Below are positions 8,391 through 18,591 of a stretch of DNA of 64,000 bases, piece by piece. A program made the position numbers and the translations under genes. The stretch is from JABDIP01 sp965237625 (GTDB lineage: Bacteria; Pseudomonadota; Alphaproteobacteria; DSM-16000; Inquilinaceae). The DNA lies in assembly GCA_965237625.1 (NCBI GenBank), contig CBDEGD010000026.1, forward strand, positions 1 through 64,000, given 5' to 3'. A model generated the notes under the pieces. That model made no database searches and had not been told where the DNA came from. It was given only the letters and a program-made list of their open reading frames with translations. How positions within the stretch are numbered: position 1 is the stretch's first letter; each line of letters begins with the position of its first letter.

Positions 8391-8414
8391 CCCCCCCCCC
8401 CCCCCCCCCCCCCC
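8391..8414. repeat. Homopolymer run of 24 C
   Basis: Twenty-four consecutive C residues lie between the convergent ends of the TPR gene (8341) and the oligopeptide-binding gene (8462). A run this long is exceptional in a bacterial chromosome. It may be a slippage-prone tract, a G-quadruplex/i-motif former, or an artefact of sequencing or gap filling. Confidence 0.9.
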
Positions 8415-8461
8415 GGTTCCTCCATAACCGACCGGGGGGCTCTTATATCCGGGCAAGGTTT

Positions 8462-10094
8462 CTACTCAACGATCCTGACGTATTTGGTCAGATGTCGTCC
8501 CGTCACGTTCTGTTCCCAACCTTCGACGGTCTGGGACACCAGCTCCAGGTTCACATAGTGGTAGAGCGGGATGAACGGCAGATCGCGCATGAAGATCTCC
8601 TCCGCCTCATGGAGGATAGCGGCGCGTTCCTGCAGATCGACGATCACGCCGGCCCTGTCCATCAGCGCGTCGTATTCCGGGTTATGGTATTTGCCGTAGT
8701 TGAAGCCCGTATTGTCGCTCTCGACCATGAACAGGAAGGTCTGCGGGTCGTTGTAGTCGCCGATCCAGCCGGCACCCGCGACCTCGAACGCGCCGTCACC
8801 GCCGAGATACCCGTAATGGGTCGCAGCATCGGTATCGGACACGGTCACCGTCACGCCGAGCGGCGCCCACATCTCCGCGATCGCCAGCGCCAGTTGCTCG
8901 TGGTTCGCCGAGGTGTTGATCCGGATCTCGAAGGTCAGCGGATTATCCGGGCCGAAGCCGGAGTCGGCCAGCAATGCACGGGCCGCATCCATGCGATCGG
9001 CCATCGGCTGATCGGCATAATCGGCGAAGGCCGGCTCACCGTAATTGCCGGTTCCCGACGGCACGAAGCTGTATGCCGCGACTTCGCCTGCGCCGGTGAT
9101 GTCCTCGACCAGATAGTCGCGGTCGATGGCCATTGACAGCGCCTGCCGGATTCGCGGATCCGCCAGTTCCTCATTGCGCAGGTCGACGGCGTAGTAATTA
9201 GGTGCCGAGCCGCGGCGAGGCCATGAACTCATCCGGCATATTCTCGCGCATCCAGCGCACCTGATCCTGGGGCACGTTGTTGTTGACGTGCAGCTCGCCC
9301 GATTGGAAACGGCGCAGCGCCGCCGCATGGTCTTCGGTCGGATAGTAGAAGACGGTGTCGACCTGGACATTGGCGTTGTCCCAATACCAGTCGTTGCGGT
9401 CGGCCCTGATATGGGACATCGGCGCGATTTCGGTCAGTTTGTAGGCACCGTTCGAGATCATGGTTCCGGGCCGGGCGAAATCCCCGCCATGGGCTTCGAC
9501 CGCGGGCGGATACACCGGGAGGCCGGTCTGGTGGGACATCAGCTCCAGGAAATACGGCGTCGCCGTCTCAAGGGTGATCCGCAGCGTCCTGTCGTCCACC
9601 GCCTCGACGCCCAGCGTCTGCGGCGACGCCTCTCCGGCATGGACGCTCTCGGCGTTCTTTATGGGAAAGAGGATGTTGGCGTAGGGCGCTTCGGTCTCCG
9701 GTATCAGGATTCGACGGAGCGAAAACGCGAAGTCGCCGGCCGTCACCGGCTCGCCGTTCGACCATTTGGCGTCGCCACGCAGGTGGAAGGTGTAAGTGGT
9801 TCCGTCTTCGCCGATCTCCCAGCGTTCGGCCACGCCGGACACCACCTTGCCGTTCGCATCGTGAGTGACCAGCCCTTCCAACAGATCCTGCAGGACATTC
9901 GCTTCATAGGTCGTCGTGGAGTAATGCGGGTCCAGCGTAGACGGCTCGGCGGTATTGCCGCGATGGAAGACGATGTCCGTCTGCGCCGCCGCGACGCCCG
10001 GCAACAGCAGCGATGCCAATAGGGCGATGCCGAGCGTGTCCAGGCGTCTCCGGCGGCTCGTCGTGCCGGCATTTGGCAAGCGATCGATAGTCAT
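8462..10094 (-). pseudogene. Oligopeptide ABC transporter substrate-binding protein (OppA type), frameshifted
   Basis: Residues 1-37 are a Sec signal peptide (hydrophobic core GIALLASLLLPGVAAAQ). The mature part begins DIVFHRGNTAEPSTLDPHYS, the typical start of family 5 peptide-binding proteins of the OppA/MppA type. The first frame ends at MASPRLGT followed by TAA near 9203, and the protein continues in the next frame from NYYAVDLRN to the TAG at 8462. Deleting one base at about 9200 gives a continuous product of about 543 residues. Both halves are otherwise intact, so this is either a recent mutation or a consensus error. No permease or ATPase genes adjoin, so it is an orphan binding protein. 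Confidence 0.8.
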
Positions 10095-10350
10095 GATGAT
10101 TCCCCCACGCCCCGCAATCGCGGTCCGTCATTCGTATCTCGGCGGGGCTCCGGTCGCGCAACAGACCGCTTTGAAGGGGCTCATAAGGACTGTAACGACA
10201 ATGTCGTCTGCGCGCCCGAGCACACGCCCTTCATGACGAGTGCATAGCGCGATCAATGCCACTCCGCATTGATGTGTCTCACAAGGCGGATGATATGGCG
10301 CGCAATGGGTTGGTGAGGTCGCAACCAGAAAGCATTAGTCGGACAGGCTC

Positions 10351-11052
10351 CTACCCGTACCGATGCAGCCCCGTCCCGTGTGCCTTGAGCCAGCGGCGGG
10401 CGCTGTCCATGTCGGGGTGCAGGCGTTCTACCAGGGACCAGAAGCGTGGGCCGTGGTTCATCTCGTGGAGATGGGCCACCTCGTGGGCGACGACGTAGTC
10501 CAGCACCGGCTCCGGCGCCAGGATCAGGCGCCAGGAGAAATTGAGCCGGCCGGCGCCGGAACAGCTCCCCCAGCGAGACCTTGTATCGCGGATGGAGATG
10601 CCGGCGACCCGGCGGCGGATCGCGGTAGCCTTGTCATGGGCGCGGGTGGAGATTTCCCGGCGCGCCTCGGCCTTCAGATGGTCGGTCAGTCGGCGGGCGA
10701 GATGTTCCGGCCGTCCGCCAATCAGAAACGCGCCATCGACCCGCTCCACCGGCCGCCGGCGCGTCGGGTCGAGGCGGATTCCATGGTCGATCCCCAGATA
10801 GGGCACCAGACCGCCATCGACGAAGGGGTTGTGCGGCGGCAGCGCGGCCAGCCGGCGATGCACCCAATCGGCGTGGCGGGCGACAAAGCGCGTCACCTCC
10901 GCCACCGGCACCGATGGCGGCGCGACCACCCGCACCTCTCCGGATCCGCTGTCCAGCCGCAGGGTCAGCCGCTTCGCCCGCTTGCTCACGGTCAAGGCGA
11001 TCGGCGCCTCGATACCGTCGATGAGCAAGGGCTGGGCAGGCGATGAGGGCAT
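10351..11052 (-). CDS. M48-like metallopeptidase, YgjP/DUF45 (SprT-like) family
   Basis: The 233-residue protein has the signature HEVAHLHEMNHGPRFW near residues 190-205, where HExxH binds zinc and the following N-H-G-x-x-F-W is characteristic of the YgjP/DUF45 family. DTRSRWGSCS near residue 157 is the other conserved family block. Members are cytoplasmic predicted metallopeptidases of unknown substrate, sometimes found near type I restriction systems, but not here. The 256 bases between this gene and the oligopeptide-binding gene hold no feature I can name. Confidence 0.85.
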   Translation of the reverse strand: MPSSPAQPLLIDGIEAPIALTVSKRAKRLTLRLDSGSGEVRVVAPPSVPVAEVTRFVARHADWVHRRLAALPPHNPFVDGGLVPYLGIDHGIRLDPTRRRPVERVDGAFLIGGRPEHLARRLTDHLKAEARREISTRAHDKATAIRRRVAGISIRDTRSRWGSCSGAGRLNFSWRLILAPEPVLDYVVAHEVAHLHEMNHGPRFWSLVERLHPDMDSARRWLKAHGTGLHRYG

Positions 11053-11197
11053 ACGGCGCGGTTTCCCGGATCATGGATGAATCGGCGACATCATAGCCGA
11101 TTGCCGGGTCATTTCGTTTGAAGACTGCGTGAATTTCGCCAGAGAGCCGACGATCTGCGGCCCTCGCCTCAATCTCATGGTCGCCTGATTACCAAAA

Positions 11198-11316
11198 CCC
11201 GCGTCGTCCCCGGACTTGATCCGGGGACCCATCCGGCCGCTAGAACTCAAATATGGCCTTAGGAGCCGGCCTGGCCGACCCATGGGTCCCCGGATCAAGT
11301 CCGGGGACGACGCGGG
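11198..11316. repeat. Perfect 35-bp inverted repeat (family C)
   Basis: The arms 11198-11232 (CCCGCGTCGTCCCCGGACTT...) and 11282-11316 are exact reverse complements around a 49-base centre. The same arm, with one difference and cut by the window end, recurs at 63970-64000. It lies between the YgjP-type gene and glpK. Such palindromes based on a GACTTGATC-GGGGACCCA core are frequent REP-like elements in alphaproteobacteria. Confidence 0.8.
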
Positions 11317-11443
11317 AGGGGATGTCGCCGCCAGATGAGCGTCGCGCTGTAGTAACCTGCGGCGCCCGCCCGACCGGTTGACGAGCGGCGCGCCGGCTCC
11401 CCATAGTTCGGGCAATCAAAACATGCCGTACGGGAGGTTCGCC

Positions 11444-12937
<1,494 letters not shown>

Positions 12938-12959
12938 TGTTGGATTCGATTTAACAAAT

Positions 12960-12977
12960 CTGTCACAAATCTGTCAG
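12960..12977 (+). promoter_or_regulatory. Pho box (PhoB binding site) upstream of ugpB
   Basis: CTGTCACAAATCTGTCAG matches the consensus CTGTCATAWAWCTGTCAY at 16 of 18 positions: two CTGTCA half-sites in direct repeat with an 11-base period. It ends 63 bases upstream of the ugpB start. In bacteria where it has been studied, the ugp operon is induced by phosphate starvation through PhoB, which fits exactly. Confidence 0.8.
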
Positions 12978-13040
12978 ACTGGCGCAAAGGCCCCTCGATC
13001 AATGTCCGGGGCTTGGCAAAAACAATGGGAGGTAATTTCG

Positions 13041-14357
13041 ATGAGAATCAAAACGGCGCTTGCCGTATCGGCCCTGGCCCTGACGTTCGGCGCAACGCCG
13101 GCCTTGGCTGCAACCGAGATCAATTGGTGGTTCGCCCATACCGGCCGTCTGGCCGAACTGGTCCAAGGCCAGGCCGCGGCGTTCAATGCCAGCCAGGACG
13201 AATTCGAGGTGGTCGCCACCTACAAGGGCAACTACGCCGAGACCCTGACCTCCGGCATCGCCGCGTTCCGCGCCGACGAGCAGCCCCACATCCTGCAGGT
13301 CTTCGAGGTCGGGACCGCGACAATGATGTCCGCGGTGGGCGCCGTCTATCCGGTGCATCAGCTGATGGCGGATGCCGGGGTCGAATTCGATGCGTCGGAT
13401 TATCTCGCCGCCGTCGCCGGCTACTACACGACGCCGGCTGGCGAGATGCTGTCGCTGCCGTTCAACAGCTCGACCCCGGTGCTTTGGTACAACAAGGATG
13501 CGTTCCAGGCGGCCGGGCTGGATCCGGACGCGCCGCCGCGCACCTGGCCCGAGGTCATCGAGGCCGCGCGCACCCTGCACGCTCTGGACGCCTATGATTG
13601 CGGGCTGACCACCGCCTGGCAGTCCTGGATCCACCTGGAGAATCTGAGCGCTTATCACGACGCCTCCTTCGCCTCGTCGGCGAACGGGTTCGGCGGCTTC
13701 GATGCGGAGGCCAAATTCAACGGGCCGGTTCAGGTCCAGCACGTCGCCGCGATCGGCGAGCTGGTCCAGGATGGCGTGTTCTATTATGGCGGCCGGACCA
13801 ACGAGGCGATGGCGCGGTTCCGCTCCGGCGAGTGCCCGCTGGCGACGGAATCATCCGCCGGTTATGCCGGCATCAAGGCCAATGCGGAGTTCGAGTTCGG
13901 CGTGGCGCCCCTGCCCTATTGGCCGGATGCGGCCGAAGCGCCGAAGAATTCGATCATCGGCGGCGCCAGCCTCTGGGTGCTCGCGGGCCATGACGAGGAT
14001 GAGTATCGCGGCGTCGCGGCGTTCCTCAAATTCCTGTCCTCGGCCGAGATCCAGGCGTCCTGGCATCAGAGCACCGGCTATCTGCCGATCACCATGGCCG
14101 CCTATGAGCTGACCAAGTCGCAGGGTTTCTACGAGGAGAATCCCGGCACCGACATCGCCATCCTGCAGATGACGTCCACCCCGCCCACGGAAAATTCCAA
14201 GGGTATCCGGCTGGGCAACTTCGTTCAGATCCGTGGCGTGATCGACGAAGAGCTGGAGACGGTGTGGTCGGGCGACTCGACGGCACAGGAGGCGCTGGAC
14301 CGGGCAGTGGAGCGCACCAACGTGCTGCTGCGCCAGTTCGAGCGGACGGTGAACTAG
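13041..14357 (+). CDS. ugpB: sn-Glycerol-3-phosphate ABC transporter, periplasmic binding protein
   Basis: The 438-residue protein has a Sec signal peptide (MRIKTALAVSALALTF...ALAA) and a mature start ATEINWWFAHTGRL, matching UgpB, whose first strand reads EI-x-W-W-H. Later blocks include FNSSTPVLWYNKDAF and GGASLWVL, both family-typical. It binds glycerol-3-phosphate or glycerophosphodiesters in the periplasm and delivers them to UgpA/UgpE. ATG 13041 follows GGGAGG (13027-13032); upstream in-frame starts are excluded because they precede the signal peptide. First gene of ugpB-A-E-C. Confidence 0.93.
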   Translation: MRIKTALAVSALALTFGATPALAATEINWWFAHTGRLAELVQGQAAAFNASQDEFEVVATYKGNYAETLTSGIAAFRADEQPHILQVFEVGTATMMSAVGAVYPVHQLMADAGVEFDASDYLAAVAGYYTTPAGEMLSLPFNSSTPVLWYNKDAFQAAGLDPDAPPRTWPEVIEAARTLHALDAYDCGLTTAWQSWIHLENLSAYHDASFASSANGFGGFDAEAKFNGPVQVQHVAAIGELVQDGVFYYGGRTNEAMARFRSGECPLATESSAGYAGIKANAEFEFGVAPLPYWPDAAEAPKNSIIGGASLWVLAGHDEDEYRGVAAFLKFLSSAEIQASWHQSTGYLPITMAAYELTKSQGFYEENPGTDIAILQMTSTPPTENSKGIRLGNFVQIRGVIDEELETVWSGDSTAQEALDRAVERTNVLLRQFERTVN

Positions 14358-14434
14358 CGTCTGATCCTGATGTTTAACGGTGGGCGCCGTTCCCGGTTTC
14401 CGGGGATGGCGCCCTGCCGCGCCGGGGCTTCCGC

Positions 14435-15316
14435 ATGAATAAACGCGTGGTCTTCCAGGACCGGTTCCTGCCCTATCTGCTGGTCGCGCCGCAGATCATC
14501 ATCACCCTCGTCTTCTTCGTCTGGCCGGCGTTCCAGGCGCTGAAGACGTCCTTGTTCCTGGAAGATGCGTTTGGGCTGCGCTCGCAATTCGTGTGGTTCG
14601 AGAATTTCGTCAGGCTGTTCAGCGACCCGAACTACTACAAATCGCTCCGGGTGACGGCGGTCTTCAGCATCGCGGTCACGGTGCTGTCGTTGAGCGTCGC
14701 CTTGCTGCTGGCGATCATGGCGGACCGGGTGATCAAGGGCGCCAGTGCCTACAAGACCTTGCTGATCATGCCCTATGCGGTGGCCCCGGCCATCGCCGGC
14801 GTGCTGTGGCTGTTCCTGTTCATGCCCGGTGTCGGCGTGATCGCCTACGCCTTGAAGACGATCGCCTATGATTGGAACTACGTGCTGAACGGCGATCAGG
14901 CCATGGTGCTGGTGGTCATCGCAGCGGCCTGGAAGCAGGTCAGCTACAACTTCCTGTTCTTCCTGGCCGGCCTGCAATCGATCCCGCGCTCGCTGATCGA
15001 GGCGGCGGCGATCGACGGCGCCGGCCCGACCCAGCGGTTCTGGACCATCGTCTTCCCGCTGCTGTCGCCGACCACCTTCTTCCTGCTGGTGGTCAACATC
15101 GTCTACGCCTTCTTCGACACTTTCGGGATCATCCATCTGGTCACTCATGGCGGGCCGTCCAAGGCGACCGAGATCCTGGTCTACAAGGTCTATTTCGACG
15201 GCTTCCTGGGGCAGGATTTCGGCGGCTCGGCGGCGCAGTCGGTGGTGCTGATGGTCATCGTCATCACTCTCACGGTGGTGCAGTTCCGCTTCGTCGAACG
15301 GCGGGTGCACTACTGA
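14435..15316 (+). CDS. ugpA: sn-Glycerol-3-phosphate ABC transporter permease
   Basis: The 293-residue inner-membrane protein has six predicted helices. The cytoplasmic EAA loop, EAAAIDGAGPTQRFW near residue 190, docks the ATPase. The N-terminal FQDRFLPYLLVAPQ is characteristic of UgpA/MalF-type permeases. The stop codon shares its last base with the ugpE start (TGATG at 15314-15318). It pairs with UgpE to form the channel. Confidence 0.93.
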   Translation: MNKRVVFQDRFLPYLLVAPQIIITLVFFVWPAFQALKTSLFLEDAFGLRSQFVWFENFVRLFSDPNYYKSLRVTAVFSIAVTVLSLSVALLLAIMADRVIKGASAYKTLLIMPYAVAPAIAGVLWLFLFMPGVGVIAYALKTIAYDWNYVLNGDQAMVLVVIAAAWKQVSYNFLFFLAGLQSIPRSLIEAAAIDGAGPTQRFWTIVFPLLSPTTFFLLVVNIVYAFFDTFGIIHLVTHGGPSKATEILVYKVYFDGFLGQDFGGSAAQSVVLMVIVITLTVVQFRFVERRVHY

Positions 15317-16164
15317 TGGTCGAGAACCGCCCCTTCACCGTTTTCATCAGCCATGCGGTCATTTGCATCGGCATCCTGATCGTCGCCTTCCCGATCTATG
15401 TCGCCTTCGTCGCGTCGACCCAAACGATCCAAGAGGTGATCTCGTCGCCGATGTCGCTGCTGCCGGGCGGCCAGACCTGGGAGAACTACTCCGCCGCATT
15501 GACCCGCGGGTCAAATGTCGTCGGCACCGCCACGGTCGGACAGATGCTGTTCAACAGCCTGGTGATGGCCTTGGTGATCGCCATCGGCAAGATCATCATC
15601 TCACTGCTATCGGCGTTCGCGATTGTCTATTTCCGTTTCCCGTTCCGGATGTTCTTCTTCTGGACGATCTTCATGACGCTTATGCTGCCGGTAGAGGTGC
15701 GCATCGTGCCGACCTATGAGGTGGTGGCCAATCTGGGCATGCTGGACAGCTATGCCGGCCTGACCATCCCGCTGATTGCCTCGGCGACGGCGACCTTCCT
15801 GTTCCGCCAATTCTTCATGACCATTCCCGACGAGCTGGCCGAGGCGGCGCGGGTGGACGGGGCCGGGCCGCTGCGTTTCCTGAAGGATATCCTGCTGCCG
15901 CTGTCGCTGACCAACATCGCAGCCTTGTTCGTGATCCTGTTCATCTATGGCTGGAACCAATATCTGTGGCCGCTTCTGGTGACCACCAGCCTGGACATGC
16001 AGACGGTGGTCATCGGCATCAACAGCATGACCAATGTCGGCGACGAGCAGGTGGAATGGCCGGTGGTCATGGCCACCACACTGCTGGCGATGATCCCGCC
16101 GGTCCTGGTCGTGGTGTTTATGCAACGCTGGTTCGTCAAGGGCCTGGTGGAAAGCGAGAAATAG
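15316..16164 (+). CDS. ugpE: sn-Glycerol-3-phosphate ABC transporter permease
   Basis: The 282-residue protein has six predicted helices, with the EAA loop EAARVDGAGPLRFLK near residue 177 and the C-terminal end FVKGLVESEK that is nearly invariant among UgpE proteins. The frame is open far upstream, but ATG 15316 is right: it overlaps the ugpA stop and gives the normal UgpE N-terminus. It ends one base before the ugpC start codon (stop 16162-16164, ATG 16166). Confidence 0.93.
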   Translation: MVENRPFTVFISHAVICIGILIVAFPIYVAFVASTQTIQEVISSPMSLLPGGQTWENYSAALTRGSNVVGTATVGQMLFNSLVMALVIAIGKIIISLLSAFAIVYFRFPFRMFFFWTIFMTLMLPVEVRIVPTYEVVANLGMLDSYAGLTIPLIASATATFLFRQFFMTIPDELAEAARVDGAGPLRFLKDILLPLSLTNIAALFVILFIYGWNQYLWPLLVTTSLDMQTVVIGINSMTNVGDEQVEWPVVMATTLLAMIPPVLVVVFMQRWFVKGLVESEK

Positions 16165-16165
16165 C

Positions 16166-17251
16166 ATGGCGACGGTGGCGATAAACGGGGTCCGCAAGAC
16201 CTATCCCGGCCACGATATCGAGGTCATCAAGGGCATCGACTGCCAGATCGCCGATGGCGAGTTCCTGGTGATGCTGGGGCCGTCGGGCTGCGGCAAGTCG
16301 ACCCTGCTGCGCATGGTCGCCGGGCTGGAACGGATCAGCGACGGCGACGTGTCGATCGGCGAACGGGTGGTCAACGAGCTGGAGCCCAAGGACCGGGACA
16401 TCGCCATGGTGTTCCAGAACTACGCCCTGTATCCGCATATGTCGGTCTACGGCAACATGGCCTATGGGCTGCGCATCCAGGGCCTGCCGAAGGCGGAGAT
16501 CGACCGGCGGGTCCGCGAGGCGGCTGAGATCCTGGAACTGTCCGAGTTCCTGGAGCGCAAGCCGCGGAACCTGTCCGGCGGCCAGCGCCAGCGGGTCGCC
16601 ATGGGCCGCGCCATCGTCCGGGAGCCGGCGGTGTTCCTGTTCGACGAGCCGCTGTCGAACCTGGACGCGAAGCTGCGCACTCAGATGAGAGTAGAGATCA
16701 AGAAACTCCAGCAACGCCTTGCAATCACAAGTTTATACGTGACCCATGATCAGGTCGAGGCAATGACCCTGGCGGATCGCATCATGGTCATGAATGGCGG
16801 CGTGGCGGAGCAGGTCGGCTCGCCGCTGGAGATCTATTCCAACCCGGCCAGCCAGTTCGTCGCCGGCTTCATCGGCTCGCCGGCAATGAATTTCCTGCCC
16901 GGCCGGGTGCTCGATGACGGCGCTCATGTGGAATTGGCCGGCGGCCATAAGCTGGCCACCACCAAAGCGGCGGGCAACGCCAACAAGGACGTCACCGTCG
17001 GGGTTCGTCCGGAACATCTGCATCTGGCCGGACCGACCGATGCCGAACGCCGGATCACCGTGCATGTGGAACTGGTCGAGGCGCTGGGCGCGGACACCAT
17101 CATCCACGGGCTGATCGACGGCCATGGCGAGATGCTGATGGCCCGGTTGCCCGGTATCGTCAGCGCCGGCCAGGGCGACCCGATCACCCTCGCCGTGGAG
17201 GCCGGCCAGCTTCACCTGTTCGACAAGGCGACCGGGCGGTCGCTGGGGTAA
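16166..17251 (+). CDS. ugpC: sn-Glycerol-3-phosphate ABC transporter ATP-binding protein
   Basis: The 361-residue ATPase has Walker A GPSGCGKST near residue 37, signature LSGGQRQR near 135, Walker B FLFDEPLSNLD near 155, the switch His in YVTHDQ, and a C-terminal TOBE region (about 270-355) typical of the MalK/UgpC group. It energises UgpA-UgpE. The usual fifth gene, ugpQ (glycerophosphodiesterase), is absent; a palindromic repeat follows instead. Confidence 0.93.
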   Translation: MATVAINGVRKTYPGHDIEVIKGIDCQIADGEFLVMLGPSGCGKSTLLRMVAGLERISDGDVSIGERVVNELEPKDRDIAMVFQNYALYPHMSVYGNMAYGLRIQGLPKAEIDRRVREAAEILELSEFLERKPRNLSGGQRQRVAMGRAIVREPAVFLFDEPLSNLDAKLRTQMRVEIKKLQQRLAITSLYVTHDQVEAMTLADRIMVMNGGVAEQVGSPLEIYSNPASQFVAGFIGSPAMNFLPGRVLDDGAHVELAGGHKLATTKAAGNANKDVTVGVRPEHLHLAGPTDAERRITVHVELVEALGADTIIHGLIDGHGEMLMARLPGIVSAGQGDPITLAVEAGQLHLFDKATGRSLG

Positions 17252-17273
17252 TTTGATAGACGGCGACCGGTCG

Positions 17274-17393
17274 CCCTCACCCGTCTCGCTGCGCTCGCCA
17301 CCCTCTCCCAGAGGGAGAGGGAAATGAAGGGCGCCACGGATAACCCTCTCCCTCTGGGAGAAGGTGGGCTGCCGAAGGCAGACCGGGTGAGGG
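17274..17393. repeat. Palindromic intergenic repeat, family B copy 1
   Basis: An imperfect inverted repeat opening CCCTCACCCGTCTCGCTGCG, with inner CCCTCTCCC..GGGAGA stems, closing GCAGACCGGGTGAGGG. Related copies are at 53693-53837 and 57907-58025. This copy lies between the convergent ends of ugpC and the sigma-factor gene and may terminate both. Confidence 0.75.
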
Positions 17394-17412
17394 CTGATCC
17401 CGGCCTTTCCGA

Positions 17413-18000
17413 TCAGCACTCCCCCGAACACTTCGGAGGCCGGTTCCGCGACCGGTAGTCCAGCACGGTTCCCCAGCGGTCGGTTTCGATGGCGCAGCAG
17501 CGCAGCAGGGCCTGCCTGAGCTTGGCGCGGCCGCGCTGGACCCGGGATTTCAGGCCGGAGGCCGACAGGCCCAACCGCCGCGCCGCCTCGGCCTGGGACA
17601 GCCCGCCGATATCGGTCAACATCAGCGCCTCGCCATAGGTCGGCGGCAACTCGCGGATGAACGGGATCAAGCAGGCGGCGAATTCCTCGGCCACGGTGGA
17701 ATCCGGTTCCTCAGCTGGGGCGGCACCGCCGCCCTCCTCGGCGCCGAAGGCATCCAGCGCCCGGCGTTCCACCGCGCGCCGGCGGTGGTGGTCGGCGACC
17801 GCATTCGCTGCGACCCGCAACATCCAGGCGGCCGGGTTATCGGCGGCCCGCAGGGTCTCCTGATGGTGCACCAGCCGCAGCAGGATCTGGCCGATGACAT
17901 CGTCCGCCGATGCCGGATCGACCCGCCGGCGGACATAACCGGACAGCCTCGACCGGACGCCGTTCCAGGCATCCGGTGTCAGGGCCTCCGGACTCGTCAT
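17413..18000 (-). CDS. Sigma-70 family (ECF) sigma factor, SigZ-like
   Basis: The 195-residue protein (start MTSPEALTPDAW) has region 2 at about residues 10-80 (DDVIGQILLRLVHH, AAWMLRVAANAVADHHRRR) and region 4 at about 115-170 (LPPTYGEALMLTDIGGLSQAEAARRL, then SRVQRGRAKLRQ). After region 4 it carries RCCAIE and a C-terminal CSGEC, Cys-rich elements as seen in SigZ-type factors, which may sense thiol-reactive metals. No anti-sigma gene adjoins. It lies 34 bases downstream of an ArsI/CadI-like gene on the same strand and is probably co-transcribed. ATG 18012 is an alternative start. Confidence 0.75.
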   Translation of the reverse strand: MTSPEALTPDAWNGVRSRLSGYVRRRVDPASADDVIGQILLRLVHHQETLRAADNPAAWMLRVAANAVADHHRRRAVERRALDAFGAEEGGGAAPAEEPDSTVAEEFAACLIPFIRELPPTYGEALMLTDIGGLSQAEAARRLGLSASGLKSRVQRGRAKLRQALLRCCAIETDRWGTVLDYRSRNRPPKCSGEC

Positions 18001-18034
18001 TTGTCCCGTCATCTGCCGCTGCCGCGACGCGCCG

Positions 18035-18493
18035 TCAGGCACAGCAGACGTCGCTCTCCGCACCATTCGCGACCTCCGGGCTGTCGCCGCCGGCACAGCA
18101 AGCAGCGGCCGACTGCCCTGGCTCCTCTTCGGGATTGTCGTCGGTGATTCGGTACCATTCCCATTTCAGGCCCTGCGGTTCGTGCGACGACATCTTGTCC
18201 TGGGCGGAGTGGCAGCACAGGGTTTCGCGCTCAACTTCATCTAGGATACCCGCCTCGCCGAGCCGCATCGACTGCGCCTGGACCTCCCCCGGCTCGAGAA
18301 TCTCGACGCCCAGATGGTTCAGCCGCTCGGCGGCGTTCGGGTTCTCGAACAGCACCAGCTTAAGCGGCGGCGCGGCGATCGCGAAATTGGCGTAGCCCGG
18401 CCGGCGTTTATGCGGTTCGGTCCCGAACAGCTTGCCGTAATAGGCGACCGCCTCGTCGATATCCCGGACGTTGAGTGCCAGTTGAAGGCGCAT
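18035..18493 (-). CDS. ArsI/CadI-family glyoxalase-fold metalloenzyme
   Basis: The 152-residue protein is a single vicinal-oxygen-chelate domain: MRLQLALNVRDIDEAVAYYGKLFG, NHLGVEI and WEWYRI carry the expected metal ligands. The pair ETLCCHSAQDK near residue 90 is the vicinal Cys site that binds trivalent arsenicals in ArsI C-As lyases and marks the CadI group. The C-terminus adds ACCAGG and DVCCA, suggesting metal or metalloid binding. ArsI cleaves methyl-arsenic bonds with oxygen and Fe(II). No arsR or other ars gene is adjacent, so cadmium- or mercury-linked roles remain open. Confidence 0.8.
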   Translation of the reverse strand: MRLQLALNVRDIDEAVAYYGKLFGTEPHKRRPGYANFAIAAPPLKLVLFENPNAAERLNHLGVEILEPGEVQAQSMRLGEAGILDEVERETLCCHSAQDKMSSHEPQGLKWEWYRITDDNPEEEPGQSAAACCAGGDSPEVANGAESDVCCA

Positions 18494-18591
18494 GGTCTGT
18501 CTCCTCGGTTGCGTATGCATACCGGTAGAGACGCGGCCGGCGGTCGAAGGACGCAATTATTCTGCAATGCTTGCGACCCGGACGGTGCGCC

